NCBI RefSeq assembly: GCF_039542345.1
Contig: NZ_BAABHY010000006.1
Coordinates: 62,001-126,000, forward strand
DNA from: Orbus sasakiae
GTDB taxonomy: Bacteria; Pseudomonadota; Gammaproteobacteria; Enterobacterales; Orbaceae
Direction of reading: 5' to 3'
Length of the DNA stretch: 64,000 nucleotides
How positions within the stretch are numbered: the stretch's first letter is position 1; every line of letters starts with the position of its first letter. Positions 15,244 through 24,451 of the stretch are shown here, one piece after another. The position numbers and the translations under genes were made by a program. The notes below the pieces were generated by a model. That model worked only from the letters and a program-made list of their open reading frames with translations. It made no database searches and was not told where the DNA came from.

Positions 15244-16668
15244 TTACATTGGGTCAAAGACTGATTTACCCAATGCACATCCCGGGCAAAGAAATGAATC
15301 AGGCACATCTGACCATGCCGTACCCGGCGCAACATTTTGTAATGGTTCACCCAGTGCCGGATCATAAACCCATTGGCAAACATTACAGATCATCGATTGA
15401 CTTTGGGTCTCTGTTGCGCCTGTTGTCGGTTTGTCATTGATTGTTACCGGTATGGTTGGTGTGGTTAATGGGTGCAGTGCCCATTCGCGTGCAATTTTGC
15501 GGCCATGTTCGCGGCAGTCTGCTAACGCGTCACCGTCAGGGCGCCACTTTGCTTTAAGGGAAAGTGAAATATCAAATCCGGCATCCATTAAACGCGTTTG
15601 GATACGATCGACTGCTCCACCCGTCCAACCAAAGCTACCAAAAGCAGAGGCTCTTTTATTACGAAAACGCAGCCCAGTCAGTTCTTCCAGCATTCCAGCA
15701 ATTTTTGGCATCATCACATTATTCATGGTAGATGAGCCGACAAGTACCCCTTTTGAACGAAATATCTGTGTTAAGATTTCATTTTTATCATGACGTGAAA
15801 TATTGTAAATCTTGACCGCCACCGCCGGGTCAGTATCGTGAATCCCTTGTGCTATAGCATCAGCCATCATTCGCGTGTTGGATGACATGCTATCGTAAAA
15901 GATAGTAATGCGGTCTTCTTGGTAATCATTTGCCCATTCTAGATATTTCTCAACGATTTGGGTTGGGTTATCTCGCCATACAATGCCATGTGATGTGGCA
16001 ATCATTGAGACCGGTAAGTTAAAACCGAGAATTTCATTAATCTTTGGTGTAACCAAACGACTAAATGGCGTTAAAATATTGGCATAATAGCGAATACATT
16101 GTTCATAAAGCTCAGTTTGATCCACTTCGTCATTAAACAGGTGTTCATCGCAGTAGTGTTGCCCAAAAGCATCATTACTAAATAGTACGGCATCTTGTGT
16201 CATATAGGTCATCATGCTATCGGGCCAGTGTAACATTGGCGTTTCGACAAAAATAAGCTGTTTACCGTTGCCAATATCTAACGTATCGCCGGTTTTGACG
16301 GTGATAAAATGCCACTCAGGATGGTGATGATGGCCATTGATTGAATCAATCGCGTTTGCGGTACAGTAAATAGGGGTATTAGGGATACGAGCCATTAATT
16401 CACTTAATGCTCCCGCATGATCTTCCTCAGCATGATTGATAATGATGTAATCAATCGTGTTAAGGTCAATCTCTTGTTCTAAATTCACAATAAAGTCTCG
16501 ACTGAATTTTTTGTCTACAGTATCAATCAGGACATTTTTTGCTTCACGAATCAGATAGCTGTTATAGCTACTTCCTTGCAGGGTTTTATATTCTGTACCA
16601 TGAAAATCGCGAACTTCCCAATCGCGTTGTCCTACCCAACGAATATTATTTTTAACATGAATTGCCAT
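15244..16668 (-). CDS. norV: anaerobic nitric oxide reductase flavorubredoxin NorV
   Basis: A 474-aa flavodiiron NO reductase. The metallo-beta-lactamase-like domain carries the di-iron ligands H79-x-E81-x-D83-H84 (HAEEDH) with further ligands in LHWPDSM and NDAFGQHYC. A flavodoxin domain follows (TIFYDSMSSNTRMMADAIA, about residues 254-400), and the C-terminal rubredoxin has two CxxC pairs (CNVC, CPGC). It reduces NO to N2O with electrons from NorW and protects low-oxygen metabolism from nitrosative stress. GAGGGA precedes the ATG. A sigma-54 promoter and three NorR sites lie upstream. Confidence 0.97.
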   Translation of the reverse strand: MAIHVKNNIRWVGQRDWEVRDFHGTEYKTLQGSSYNSYLIREAKNVLIDTVDKKFSRDFIVNLEQEIDLNTIDYIIINHAEEDHAGALSELMARIPNTPIYCTANAIDSINGHHHHPEWHFITVKTGDTLDIGNGKQLIFVETPMLHWPDSMMTYMTQDAVLFSNDAFGQHYCDEHLFNDEVDQTELYEQCIRYYANILTPFSRLVTPKINEILGFNLPVSMIATSHGIVWRDNPTQIVEKYLEWANDYQEDRITIFYDSMSSNTRMMADAIAQGIHDTDPAVAVKIYNISRHDKNEILTQIFRSKGVLVGSSTMNNVMMPKIAGMLEELTGLRFRNKRASAFGSFGWTGGAVDRIQTRLMDAGFDISLSLKAKWRPDGDALADCREHGRKIAREWALHPLTTPTIPVTINDKPTTGATETQSQSMICNVCQWVYDPALGEPLQNVAPGTAWSDVPDSFLCPGCALGKSVFDPM

Positions 16669-16713
16669 TGTTGTTCCCTCAATTGAAATAAAATGATAAC
16701 GTTAATGTGTTAT

Positions 16714-16730
16714 AGCAAACACCATGCCAA
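16714..16730 (-). promoter_or_regulatory. sigma-54 promoter of norVW
   Basis: On the minus strand TTGGCATGGTGTTTGCT matches the -24/-12 consensus YTGGCACGRNNNTTGCW at all but one fixed position. It lies 46 bp upstream of the norV start codon. Confidence 0.85.
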
Positions 16731-16771
16731 TACTTAATGCTTTGATTTTAAATAAAATAAAAAATAATATT

Positions 16772-16827
16772 GTCATTTTGACAATGTGCTATAATTGTCA
16801 AAATGACTAACAGTGTGTCGAAATGAC
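16772..16827. promoter_or_regulatory. three NorR enhancer sites
   Basis: GTCATTTTGAC (16772-16782), GTCAAAATGAC (16797-16807) and GTCGAAATGAC (16817-16827) follow the GTCA-N3-TGAC NorR pattern; the third has one change. Three sites is the number E. coli NorR needs to activate norVW. They lie 42-97 bp above the sigma-54 element and just before norR, so NorR may also control itself. Confidence 0.88.
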
Positions 16828-16832
16828 AATAT

Positions 16833-18386
16833 ATGAAACTTTCAATCCAATCCTTGGCCAACATTGCTATTGAGTTACAACATGGCGTATCAGGGCGTGA
16901 CCGCTTTCAACGTTTAATCAGTAGTGTTAGGCAGCTATTACAGTGTGATGCTTCAGCTTTACTGCGTTATGAAAATCAACAATTTCGTCCATTGGCGATC
17001 GATGGTTTGTCACCCGATGTGTTAGGACGACGATTCGCATTATCATCTCACCCACGATTAGAGGCGATTGCGCGGGCTGGCAATGTCGTGCGTTTTCCTG
17101 CAGACAGCCTGTTACCCGATCCCTATGATGGGTTAATTCCCGGTCATGATGAACTTAAAGTGCATGCTTGTATTGGACTACCGCTGTTTGCTGATCAAGA
17201 GTTGATTGGGGCATTGACATTCGATAGCCTGAATCCGGCCCAGTTTGATGTGTTTAGCGATGAAGAGTTACGTTTAATTGGTGCCTTAGCATCATCAGCA
17301 TTGAATACAGCATTGTTAGTGTCAATGTTAGAGAAAGACGCGTTACCAACCTATGATCGCATTGTGCCAAGAAAACGCAGTGTGTCACGTGCTAACGAAG
17401 AGATGGTCGGACTTTCCGCATCAATAAAACAGCTTCAACATGAAATTGACGTGGTTGCCAGCTCAGACCTTAATGTGCTTATCACCGGTGAAACGGGCGT
17501 CGGTAAAGAGTTAGTTGCCAATGCGATACACCAATTATCACCTCGCGCAGACAAGCCAATGGTATATTTAAACTGCGCCGCATTACCCGAAAGTGTTGCT
17601 GAAAGTGAACTGTTTGGCCATGTAAAAGGGGCCTTCACCGGGGCCATACATAATCGAACCGGTAAGTTTGAGATGGCAGATAACGGCACGCTATTTTTAG
17701 ATGAGATAGGCGAGCTGTCATTAATTCTGCAAGCAAAGTTATTACGGGTGATTCAATATGGTGATTTACAACGTGTCGGCGAAGACAGTACCAAACGTGT
17801 TAATGTCCGAATTTTAGCCGCGACAAATCGTGATTTAAAGCAAGCAACGGTTGAGGGGCATTTCCGAATTGATTTATTTCATCGTTTAAGTGTGTTTCCG
17901 TTACATGTGCCGGCTTTAAGGGAAAGAAAAGGGGACATTATTTTGCTTGCTGGTTTTTTTGTGGAACAGATAAAAAATAAACTTAACGTGTCTCAGATAA
18001 GTCTTCCTACTGAAACGCTCACACTGCTTGAAACCTATTCTTGGCCTGGTAATGTCCGTGAAATGAAACATGCTATTGAAAGGGCTGCGGTGTTGGCGCG
18101 TGCGGCACAAAATCAAAATGAACTTATCTTGTATCATTATTTATTTCATTTACCGTTATCAGATGTTGCATCACACATTGAGCCTGAAAATCGCCATAAA
18201 GTTGGGACTGTTGGCGTCGCTAATTCATCTTCATGTAATCTACGCCAAGCTACCGAGCACCTGCAACGGCAAATGATTCGCAAAGCCCTTGATGAAAATA
18301 AGATGAATTGGTCAGCAAGTGCACGGACTTTAGATCTTGATGTCGGCAATTTACATCGGTTAGCAAAGCGCTTAGGGCTGAAATGA
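16833..18386 (+). CDS. norR: nitric-oxide-sensing sigma-54 activator NorR
   Basis: A 517-aa enhancer-binding protein with a GAF domain (about residues 20-165) that in NorR holds the mononuclear iron which binds NO, a AAA+ domain with Walker A GETGVGKE, the sigma-54-contacting GAFTGA loop and Walker B LFLDEIGEL, and a C-terminal Fis-type helix-turn-helix (NWSASARTLDLDVGNLHRLAKRLG). It activates the divergent norVW operon. No clear Shine-Dalgarno stands before the ATG, which begins 6 bp after the third NorR site. Length is close to the E. coli protein (504 aa). Confidence 0.95.
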   Translation: MKLSIQSLANIAIELQHGVSGRDRFQRLISSVRQLLQCDASALLRYENQQFRPLAIDGLSPDVLGRRFALSSHPRLEAIARAGNVVRFPADSLLPDPYDGLIPGHDELKVHACIGLPLFADQELIGALTFDSLNPAQFDVFSDEELRLIGALASSALNTALLVSMLEKDALPTYDRIVPRKRSVSRANEEMVGLSASIKQLQHEIDVVASSDLNVLITGETGVGKELVANAIHQLSPRADKPMVYLNCAALPESVAESELFGHVKGAFTGAIHNRTGKFEMADNGTLFLDEIGELSLILQAKLLRVIQYGDLQRVGEDSTKRVNVRILAATNRDLKQATVEGHFRIDLFHRLSVFPLHVPALRERKGDIILLAGFFVEQIKNKLNVSQISLPTETLTLLETYSWPGNVREMKHAIERAAVLARAAQNQNELILYHYLFHLPLSDVASHIEPENRHKVGTVGVANSSSCNLRQATEHLQRQMIRKALDENKMNWSASARTLDLDVGNLHRLAKRLGLK

Positions 18387-18496
18387 TTTAATAAATGGTC
18401 TATTGAGGGTGCCTTGATAACCGTCACCAAGCATGACTGTTATCACCGGTCTTGGCCTTTTTAGCGCGTCTTAGTAAAGGCGTCACTTGTGATTTA

Positions 18497-19297
18497 TTAT
18501 GACGTATTTTTACGCATATTCACTGCACTTGCATTGTGACGATAGTAATCAGGTGTAACGCCTGCAATCTGTTTGAACATCGTGATAAAGGCCGATACGG
18601 AGCTATAGCCAACATCAAAAGCAATATTTTGCACTGTTTTGCCTTGTTCAAGTAATGACACGCTATATAAAAATCGTAAACGCTGACGCCATTGACTAAA
18701 TGATAAGCCCAATTCGGTTTGACAGCGGCGTGCTAGGGTACGTTCTGTGGTGTAAACCTTGTCAGCCCATTGGGCAAGGGTTGAATTATCCGCTGGGTTG
18801 CGTTCAAGGGCTTTTAAAATCGGTGCTAAGTACTTATCTTGACTGCTTGGCAAATAAGTGTGTTGCCATGGTTCACTCAATAGCTGATCAATCAGCACCT
18901 GACAAAGTCGTAAGTCCTCAGGTGATTGTGGAACTTTTAATTTTCGATTAAAAAATGAATCAATAATCGCATGACTAATCGCACTTAAACTCAGTAAACA
19001 CGCTTGCTGTGGCATCATTTGGCACTGGTTAATATTAATTGAGCGAAACCAAGTGGGTTTATGGTTATGGCTCGAGTGAGCAATATTGGGGGGGATCCAT
19101 AAAGCAAACCCAGAAGGGGTTAAAAAACGTTGCTGAGCCACATCAAGGACAAAAATGCCCGATTTGACGCAAATAATTTGCCCCCAAGGGTGGCTGTGTG
19201 GCAAATATTCCGTATTCGCATTGACCGCTTCACTACGGAAAAACAGCAAACTTTCAGGGTAAGCTTCTAATGATGCATGGCGGAGTTCTTGAGGCAT
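18497..19297 (-). CDS. AraC-family regulator with N-terminal cupin
   Basis: A 266-aa regulator. Residues 20-110 form a cupin (LPHSHPWGQIICVKSGIFVLD), and the C-terminal 100 residues hold the two AraC helix-turn-helix units (TTERTLARRCQTELGLSFSQW, then VQNIAFDVGYSSVSAFITMFK). It is divergent from an EamA-family exporter gene 108 bp away, the common layout for a local regulator. Two direct repeats in the shared gap are likely binding sites. The effector is unknown. Confidence 0.9.
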   Translation of the reverse strand: MPQELRHASLEAYPESLLFFRSEAVNANTEYLPHSHPWGQIICVKSGIFVLDVAQQRFLTPSGFALWIPPNIAHSSHNHKPTWFRSININQCQMMPQQACLLSLSAISHAIIDSFFNRKLKVPQSPEDLRLCQVLIDQLLSEPWQHTYLPSSQDKYLAPILKALERNPADNSTLAQWADKVYTTERTLARRCQTELGLSFSQWRQRLRFLYSVSLLEQGKTVQNIAFDVGYSSVSAFITMFKQIAGVTPDYYRHNASAVNMRKNTS

Positions 19298-19321
19298 TGT
19301 CGGGACTTTCGTTAAGTAAGA

Positions 19322-19356
19322 TTGTCTGATTATAGTACATTTTGTCTGATTTTAGT
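19322..19356. promoter_or_regulatory. direct repeats, probable AraC-regulator sites
   Basis: TTGTCTGATTATAGT (19322-19336) and TTGTCTGATTTTAGT (19342-19356) are direct repeats, 14 of 15 identical and exactly 20 bp apart, between the divergent AraC-type and EamA genes. Same-face spacing of two helical turns is typical for AraC-family binding. Confidence 0.65.
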
Positions 19357-19405
19357 GATATATATTAAATGAGACAGGCTATACTAGCGATAATTTATTT
19401 TTGCT

Positions 19406-20329
19406 ATGGGTTCGAGACACAGTATGGCGTATTTATATCCGTTAATCGCAGTCATTATTTGGGCAGGCAATGCCGTTGTCAATAAGTTGTCAGCAGGTGC
19501 AATCGATCCTGCGGTGATTTCTTTGTACCGTTGGTTGCTGGCCCTGTTATTGCTAACGCCATTTGTTTTAAAAGGGGTTATTGCTAATCGTCAGCAAATT
19601 TACCCTTATTTAGCCAAATTGGCGTTGTTGGGATTACTTGGCATGGCACTGTATCAAAGTTTGGCTTATTACGCCGCTTACAGTATCAGTGCATTGACCA
19701 TCGGCATTTTTATTTCAGTTATTCCCCTTTTAACGATTTTGTTGAGTCTTTTTATTTTACGGGTACCGCCTACATTAGGGGTGTTAATTGGTAGCCTATT
19801 ATCGTTTATGGGGTTGGTATGGCTTATCAGTGGTGGCCACCCAATTAAATTACTTGAAATTGGTGTGGGTCAAGGTGAGCTGATGATGTTTACCGCTGCG
19901 CTCTCTTATGCATTATACGGTGTTCTGACGAAAAAATGGGTCATGCCGATTCCTAGTTGGCAGGCCATTTATGTGCAAATTACGTTTGGGTGTTTAATTC
20001 TTTTACCTGGTTTTTTAATGGCCGATGATATTAGCTTAAATTCACATAATATTTGGTTGGTTCTTTATGCTGGTATTCCTGCTTCGGTGATAGCGCCCAT
20101 CGTCTGGGTATTAGGGGTTTTAAAGCTCGGCGCAAATAAAGCATCACTTTTTTTAAATTTATCGCCCGTATTTACGGCAGTGATTTCAATATTACTGCTC
20201 AATGAACAGTTATGCAGTTACCACATTATTGGTGGTGGCGTGTCGTTATTTGGGGTGATTTTAGCGCAAAATTTAAAATACCCATTGGGCCGAAAACGTG
20301 CAGTGATTGCCGATGTTCAGCCTAAATAG
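19406..20329 (+). CDS. EamA/RhaT-family (DMT) exporter
   Basis: A 307-aa membrane protein with ten predicted transmembrane helices in two EamA repeats (about residues 8-140 and 155-295). Typical marks are VIIWAGNAVVNKLSAGAIDPAVISLYRW in the first helix pair and VLGVLKLGANKASLFLNLSPVFTAVISILLLNE in the last. DMT-superfamily members usually export amino acids or other metabolites; the substrate is unknown. The start may instead be the ATG at 19424 (MAYLYPL). It is divergent from its probable AraC-type regulator. Confidence 0.88.
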   Translation: MGSRHSMAYLYPLIAVIIWAGNAVVNKLSAGAIDPAVISLYRWLLALLLLTPFVLKGVIANRQQIYPYLAKLALLGLLGMALYQSLAYYAAYSISALTIGIFISVIPLLTILLSLFILRVPPTLGVLIGSLLSFMGLVWLISGGHPIKLLEIGVGQGELMMFTAALSYALYGVLTKKWVMPIPSWQAIYVQITFGCLILLPGFLMADDISLNSHNIWLVLYAGIPASVIAPIVWVLGVLKLGANKASLFLNLSPVFTAVISILLLNEQLCSYHIIGGGVSLFGVILAQNLKYPLGRKRAVIADVQPK

Positions 20330-20361
20330 GCTCGTGTCATTAAGTCTAACAGTATGACACA

Positions 20362-21261
20362 TTAAGTAGAATACCGTTTTAAACTATCAATCACCACACG
20401 CAGTGCAGATGACACATTGCGATGTGGGTAGTAGAGGTGTAAGGCGGGTAAAGGCGGAATTTTTTCCTGAAAAATGGCAATAAGCTGATCACGTTCAAGT
20501 TCATGGGTAATCAAGTCAATCGGTAAATAGCCAATGCCTAAGCCCAATTTTACTGCTGTCAACGTTGGGTAATCATCATTAAATATCCATTGCCCCTGAG
20601 GTTTAATCTTTATGATGGTATCGTTATCATTAAAATGCCATTGGAATATTTGGCCATTGGTCAGCCGATAACAAATGCATTGATGCTGGGTCAACTCACT
20701 GATATTAGTGGGGATGCCATACCTGTCAAAATAGCTTGCTGATGCAACGACGGCCATTTTCATGGGGTCACTAATTGGTATGGCCACCATACCGTCAGCC
20801 ACATCACTACCAAAACGAATGCCAGCATCAAACCCATCATGAATAATATCGACAAAACGGTTTTCGCTGATGAGTTCTAACTGAATATCGGGATATTGCA
20901 GTTTGAAATGGGCGAGTTTAGGTAGCAGTAAGGTTTCAATCACTTGTAAGCCGCAGTTAATTTTGACGGAACCAGACGGGGAATTTCGATGGTGTTCAAG
21001 TAATGTCAATTCATTATCAAGCTTGCTAAAACTGATTTGTACAGTACGCAACAGCTGTTCCCCAGCTTGTGTTAGCGCCACTTTGCGAGTGGTTCGATTA
21101 AAAAGTTGGATGCCCAGTTGCCGCTCTAATGCATGAATTTTTTTGCTTAATGCAGGGGAGGAGATACCGATTTTTTGGGACGCTTTATTAAAACTCTTTT
21201 CGAGTGCAACTTGTAAAAAGGCATATAAGTCATTGTAATTGGTATTTTTAAACATGGTCAA
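20362..21261 (-). CDS. LysR-family transcriptional regulator
   Basis: A 299-aa LysR regulator. The N-terminal winged helix-turn-helix is clear (SFNKASQKIGISSPALSKKIHALERQLGIQLFNRTTRKVALTQAG, residues 19-64), followed by the two-lobed effector domain (SGSVKINCGLQVIETLLLPKLAHFKLQYPDIQLELI). It resembles the CrgA/DmlR-like subgroup. It is divergent from a secreted alpha/beta hydrolase gene 176 bp away, which it may control. A GTGTCAT/ATGACAC hairpin at 20334-20360 separates it from the convergent exporter gene. Confidence 0.92.
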   Translation of the reverse strand: MTMFKNTNYNDLYAFLQVALEKSFNKASQKIGISSPALSKKIHALERQLGIQLFNRTTRKVALTQAGEQLLRTVQISFSKLDNELTLLEHHRNSPSGSVKINCGLQVIETLLLPKLAHFKLQYPDIQLELISENRFVDIIHDGFDAGIRFGSDVADGMVAIPISDPMKMAVVASASYFDRYGIPTNISELTQHQCICYRLTNGQIFQWHFNDNDTIIKIKPQGQWIFNDDYPTLTAVKLGLGIGYLPIDLITHELERDQLIAIFQEKIPPLPALHLYYPHRNVSSALRVVIDSLKRYST

Positions 21262-21437
21262 ACCTCACTAATAAGAGCGCCTAAATATGATATCTGTCCA
21301 GTTAATCGAAAAAACGGAGTAATATCATTATTAACTTGTAGTTAATAGTAAATGAACCTTTCACTATCTTATCATCCAATTGTTAACCTATATAATGTTT
21401 TATCTCAGTCTGGCAATCAATAGAATTTAACAAAGGC

Positions 21438-22532
21438 ATGACAATGAAATTAAAAACCCTGACCTATGCGTTATTACTCAGTTCAACTTTATTTGGAGCA
21501 ACAACTATGGCAAATGAGCGATCGGCAACCGTCATTCAAATTCCAGCACAAACAATTCAATTAGAACAATCATGGGACAAAATTTTTCCACAAAGTGATA
21601 ACGTCGAGCACCGTAAGGTCACCTTTAAAAATCGTTATGGCATCACATTAGTGGGTGATTTGTATATGCCCAAAGGAGCACAAGGTAAATTATCTGCCAT
21701 CGCTGTAAGTGGTCCATTTGGTGCAGTAAAAGAGCAATCATCAGGTTTGTATGCACAAACGTTAGCTGAACGTGGTTTTGTGACACTGGCTTTTGATCCG
21801 TCTTTTACAGGGGAAAGTAGTGGTTTACCGCGTAATCAAGCTTCATCTGATATTAATACGGAAGATTTTAGCGCGGCAGTCGATTTTTTAGGTTCACTCG
21901 ATAACGTTGATCGTGACAAAATTGGTATTTTAGGCGTGTGTGGTTGGGGCGGGATGGCGTTAAATGCCGCGGCGATTGATACTCGCATTAAAGCGGTTGC
22001 CACAAGCGTAATGTATGACATGAGCCGTGTTGTTTCAAAAGGCTATAATGACAGTATGACGAAAGACGAGCGCGTTGCAATGAAACAAGCCTTAAACCAA
22101 GCGCGTTGGGATGACATGAAAAATGATTATGCCACTTTGAGTCCACGTAATAATTTGACCTCGGATCACATTACGGCTGATACACCAAAATTTATTGCTG
22201 ATTATTCTCAATTTTATACCACTAAACGAGGCTTTCACCCGCGAGCGGCTAATTCAAATCCGAACGGTTCTTGGGTGGTGACGATGCCGCTTTCATTTGC
22301 GAATATGCCATTATTAAGTTATGCCAATGAAATCACAGCACCAACGTTGATTGTCGCAGGTGAAGTGGCACACTCTCGTTATTTTTCAGAAGATGCCTTT
22401 AAGGCGGTTGGTAGCAAAAATAAACAACTGCTTATTGTACCGAATGCGAGTCACACTGACTTGTATGACAATACAACGCATAAAATCCCATTTGATCAGT
22501 TTACGCAATTTTTTAAAACTCACTTACAATAA
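21438..22532 (+). CDS. secreted alpha/beta hydrolase with Cys nucleophile
   Basis: A 364-aa protein with a signal peptide (LTYALLLSSTLFGATTMANE) and an alpha/beta hydrolase domain. The nucleophile elbow is GVCGWGG near residue 174, so Cys takes the place of the usual Ser, as in dienelactone-hydrolase-like enzymes. The acid and base lie in APTLIVAGEVAHSRYF and NASHTDLYD near the C-terminus. The reaction is unknown. It is divergent from a LysR regulator. An alternative start at 21444 (MKLKTL) fits the signal peptide equally well. Confidence 0.82.
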   Translation: MTMKLKTLTYALLLSSTLFGATTMANERSATVIQIPAQTIQLEQSWDKIFPQSDNVEHRKVTFKNRYGITLVGDLYMPKGAQGKLSAIAVSGPFGAVKEQSSGLYAQTLAERGFVTLAFDPSFTGESSGLPRNQASSDINTEDFSAAVDFLGSLDNVDRDKIGILGVCGWGGMALNAAAIDTRIKAVATSVMYDMSRVVSKGYNDSMTKDERVAMKQALNQARWDDMKNDYATLSPRNNLTSDHITADTPKFIADYSQFYTTKRGFHPRAANSNPNGSWVVTMPLSFANMPLLSYANEITAPTLIVAGEVAHSRYFSEDAFKAVGSKNKQLLIVPNASHTDLYDNTTHKIPFDQFTQFFKTHLQ

Positions 22533-22685
22533 ATAAGTCATATCTCACGTGATGAGGCTCGTTTGGGCTTCATCACATTATGATAAGAGCCCCATCTCAA
22601 TACTTTTTCTATCGTGGCTAGGCTATCTCTCCGCTTTGCTGACGGGATAATTAGCGCTTTCCCCCATTTTTAATGATAGGCAATT

Positions 22686-22732
22686 TGCACATAAATGGTG
22701 ATATTTTACTCATTTTGCACCATCGAGGTTCA
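22686..22732 (+). promoter_or_regulatory. two NtrC-like enhancer sites upstream of allB
   Basis: TGCACATAAATGGTGAT (22686-22702) and TGCACCATCGAGGTTCA (22716-22732) match the NtrC pattern TGCACC-N5-GGTGCA at 9 and 11 of 12 fixed positions, with 30 bp between starts. They lie 104-150 bp above a sigma-54 element. Confidence 0.65.
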
Positions 22733-22835
22733 TTCAATTGTGCATCATTGAACCATCATGTATCATATCGATTATTAAAAATTTTATATGCTTTATAAAT
22801 CAGATAATTAAATTTTTTTTAAGTTAAAGCCTAAA

Positions 22836-22852
22836 TTGGCACTATTATTGCA
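22836..22852 (+). promoter_or_regulatory. sigma-54 promoter of the allantoin operon
   Basis: TTGGCACTATTATTGCA fits the -24/-12 consensus YTGGCACGRNNNTTGCW with one mismatch. It lies 108 bp upstream of the allB start. With the NtrC-like sites above it, this points to nitrogen control of allantoin use. The rest of the 427-bp gap (22533-22959) shows only AT-rich sequence. Confidence 0.8.
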
Positions 22853-22959
22853 ATAATTCTTATTATCAAAAATTATCAGCAATGATTACCAAAATTAGGT
22901 AATAACGTGATATAAGAAAGAACTGATGTTTTTTTATAACTCAATTTTGGGAACGAATT

Positions 22960-24327
22960 ATGCAGTATGATCGTATTATTAAAAATGGTGTTGTTATTTT
23001 AGAATCGGGCGATGTTCAGACTGATATTGCTATCAAAAACGGCAAAATTGCCGCGATTGGACCGAACCTTAATGGTGCAAATGAAATCATCGATGCTAAG
23101 GGCTATATTGTCAGCCCTGGTATGGTTGATGTGCATGTTCATATTTCTGAACCAGGCGGTATTCGCGCTGAATGGGAAGGTTATAAAACCGGTACGAGTG
23201 CCTGTGCTAAAGGTGGTGTGACCACGTTTGTTGAAATGCCACTTAACCAATTACCGGCAACAACAAGTGGCGAAACAATTCGTCAAAAGTATGCAGCCGG
23301 TGAAGGTAAATTACATGTCGATGTGGCATCGTTCGGTGGGCTGGTACCCTATAACTTAACCAGTGGTGCCATTGAAGAGCAAGCCAAAGAAGGTGTCACC
23401 GCATTTAAATGTTTCATGGGAACCTGCGGCGATCCAACATTGGATGGTGACTTCGCGAATGTGAACGATTATGCTTTATGGGAAGGGATGCGTCAAATTG
23501 CCAAAACAGGCAAATTACTGGCGATTCATGCCGAAAATGCACCCATTACCGATATGCTAGGTAAACTGGCTAAAGAACGTGGTGAAACCAAAGTTTCCCA
23601 ATATGTGGCAACGCGTCCTGTATTTACAGAAGTTGAAGCCATTCGCCGCGCTATCTTTTTTGCTAAGCTCACCGGATGCCGTATTCATATTTGCCATGTC
23701 GCGTGTCCAGAAGGGGTTGAAGAAGTCATCAAAGCGCGTAATGAAGGCGTTGATGTCACCTGTGAAACGTGTATTCATTATCTGTATTTTACCACGGATG
23801 AATTAGATGCAATCGGCCCATTAGCGAAATGTTCTCCGCCGATTCGTGATAAAAGTGCACAAGATGGTTTATGGAAATACTTATTCTCCGGTCATGTGAT
23901 TACGGCGGTTTCTGACCATTCGCCTTGTACGTTTGACTTAAAAGATAAACCCAATGCATTTGACGCATGGGGCGGGATTGCCGGTGTACAAAATAATGTG
24001 GATATCTTTTTTGATGAAGCGGTTCAAAAACGCGGAATGTCATTAAAAATGTTTGCAGATATTATTGCTAAAAATCCTGCTGAACGTTTTAATTTACCAA
24101 CAAAAGGGTCTATTACGGTTGGTAAAGACGCTGATCTAATTTTCATTAAACCACATTCACATTATGTCTTAAAGACAGACGATCTTGAATATCGAAATAA
24201 ATTTAGTGCGTATGTTGGGCGTGATATTGGCGCGCAGGTTGTACGGACTTTTTTACGTGGCGAAACGGTGTATAGCTTAGAAAGCGGTGTTGTTCAATCA
24301 CCGATAGGTCAGTTTATTCGTCGCTAA
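22960..24327 (+). CDS. allB: allantoinase AllB
   Basis: A 455-aa cyclic amidohydrolase that opens the hydantoin ring of allantoin to allantoate. Metal ligands are in HVHISEPG (about residues 59-66), the bridging lysine in TAFKCFMG, and histidines in HAENAP and CHVACPEG; the catalytic Asp is in SDHSPC. Overall it is very close to E. coli AllB (MPLNQLPAT, RPVFTEVEAIRRA, AKCSPPIRD, DLEYRNKFS-YVGR). It heads an operon with an NCS1 permease and an MFS transporter. The sigma-54/NtrC-type upstream region suggests use of allantoin as a nitrogen source. Confidence 0.95.
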   Translation: MQYDRIIKNGVVILESGDVQTDIAIKNGKIAAIGPNLNGANEIIDAKGYIVSPGMVDVHVHISEPGGIRAEWEGYKTGTSACAKGGVTTFVEMPLNQLPATTSGETIRQKYAAGEGKLHVDVASFGGLVPYNLTSGAIEEQAKEGVTAFKCFMGTCGDPTLDGDFANVNDYALWEGMRQIAKTGKLLAIHAENAPITDMLGKLAKERGETKVSQYVATRPVFTEVEAIRRAIFFAKLTGCRIHICHVACPEGVEEVIKARNEGVDVTCETCIHYLYFTTDELDAIGPLAKCSPPIRDKSAQDGLWKYLFSGHVITAVSDHSPCTFDLKDKPNAFDAWGGIAGVQNNVDIFFDEAVQKRGMSLKMFADIIAKNPAERFNLPTKGSITVGKDADLIFIKPHSHYVLKTDDLEYRNKFSAYVGRDIGAQVVRTFLRGETVYSLESGVVQSPIGQFIRR

Positions 24328-24451
24328 ATAGGCGGTTATGCCAAGCATTTTGCAGTAGGAGCGTTAAGCAAATCATCTATTGTTTAACACTGCTTAATGC
24401 TTGAATCACGCATATCCGCTTTCATCATTTGTTTAATTTAGGAAAAGAGTT

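Noticed and set aside
15234..15383. 50-residue N-terminal extension of NorW
   Set aside because: It overlaps norV and lacks a ribosome site, while GGAGG stands directly before the ATG at 15233.
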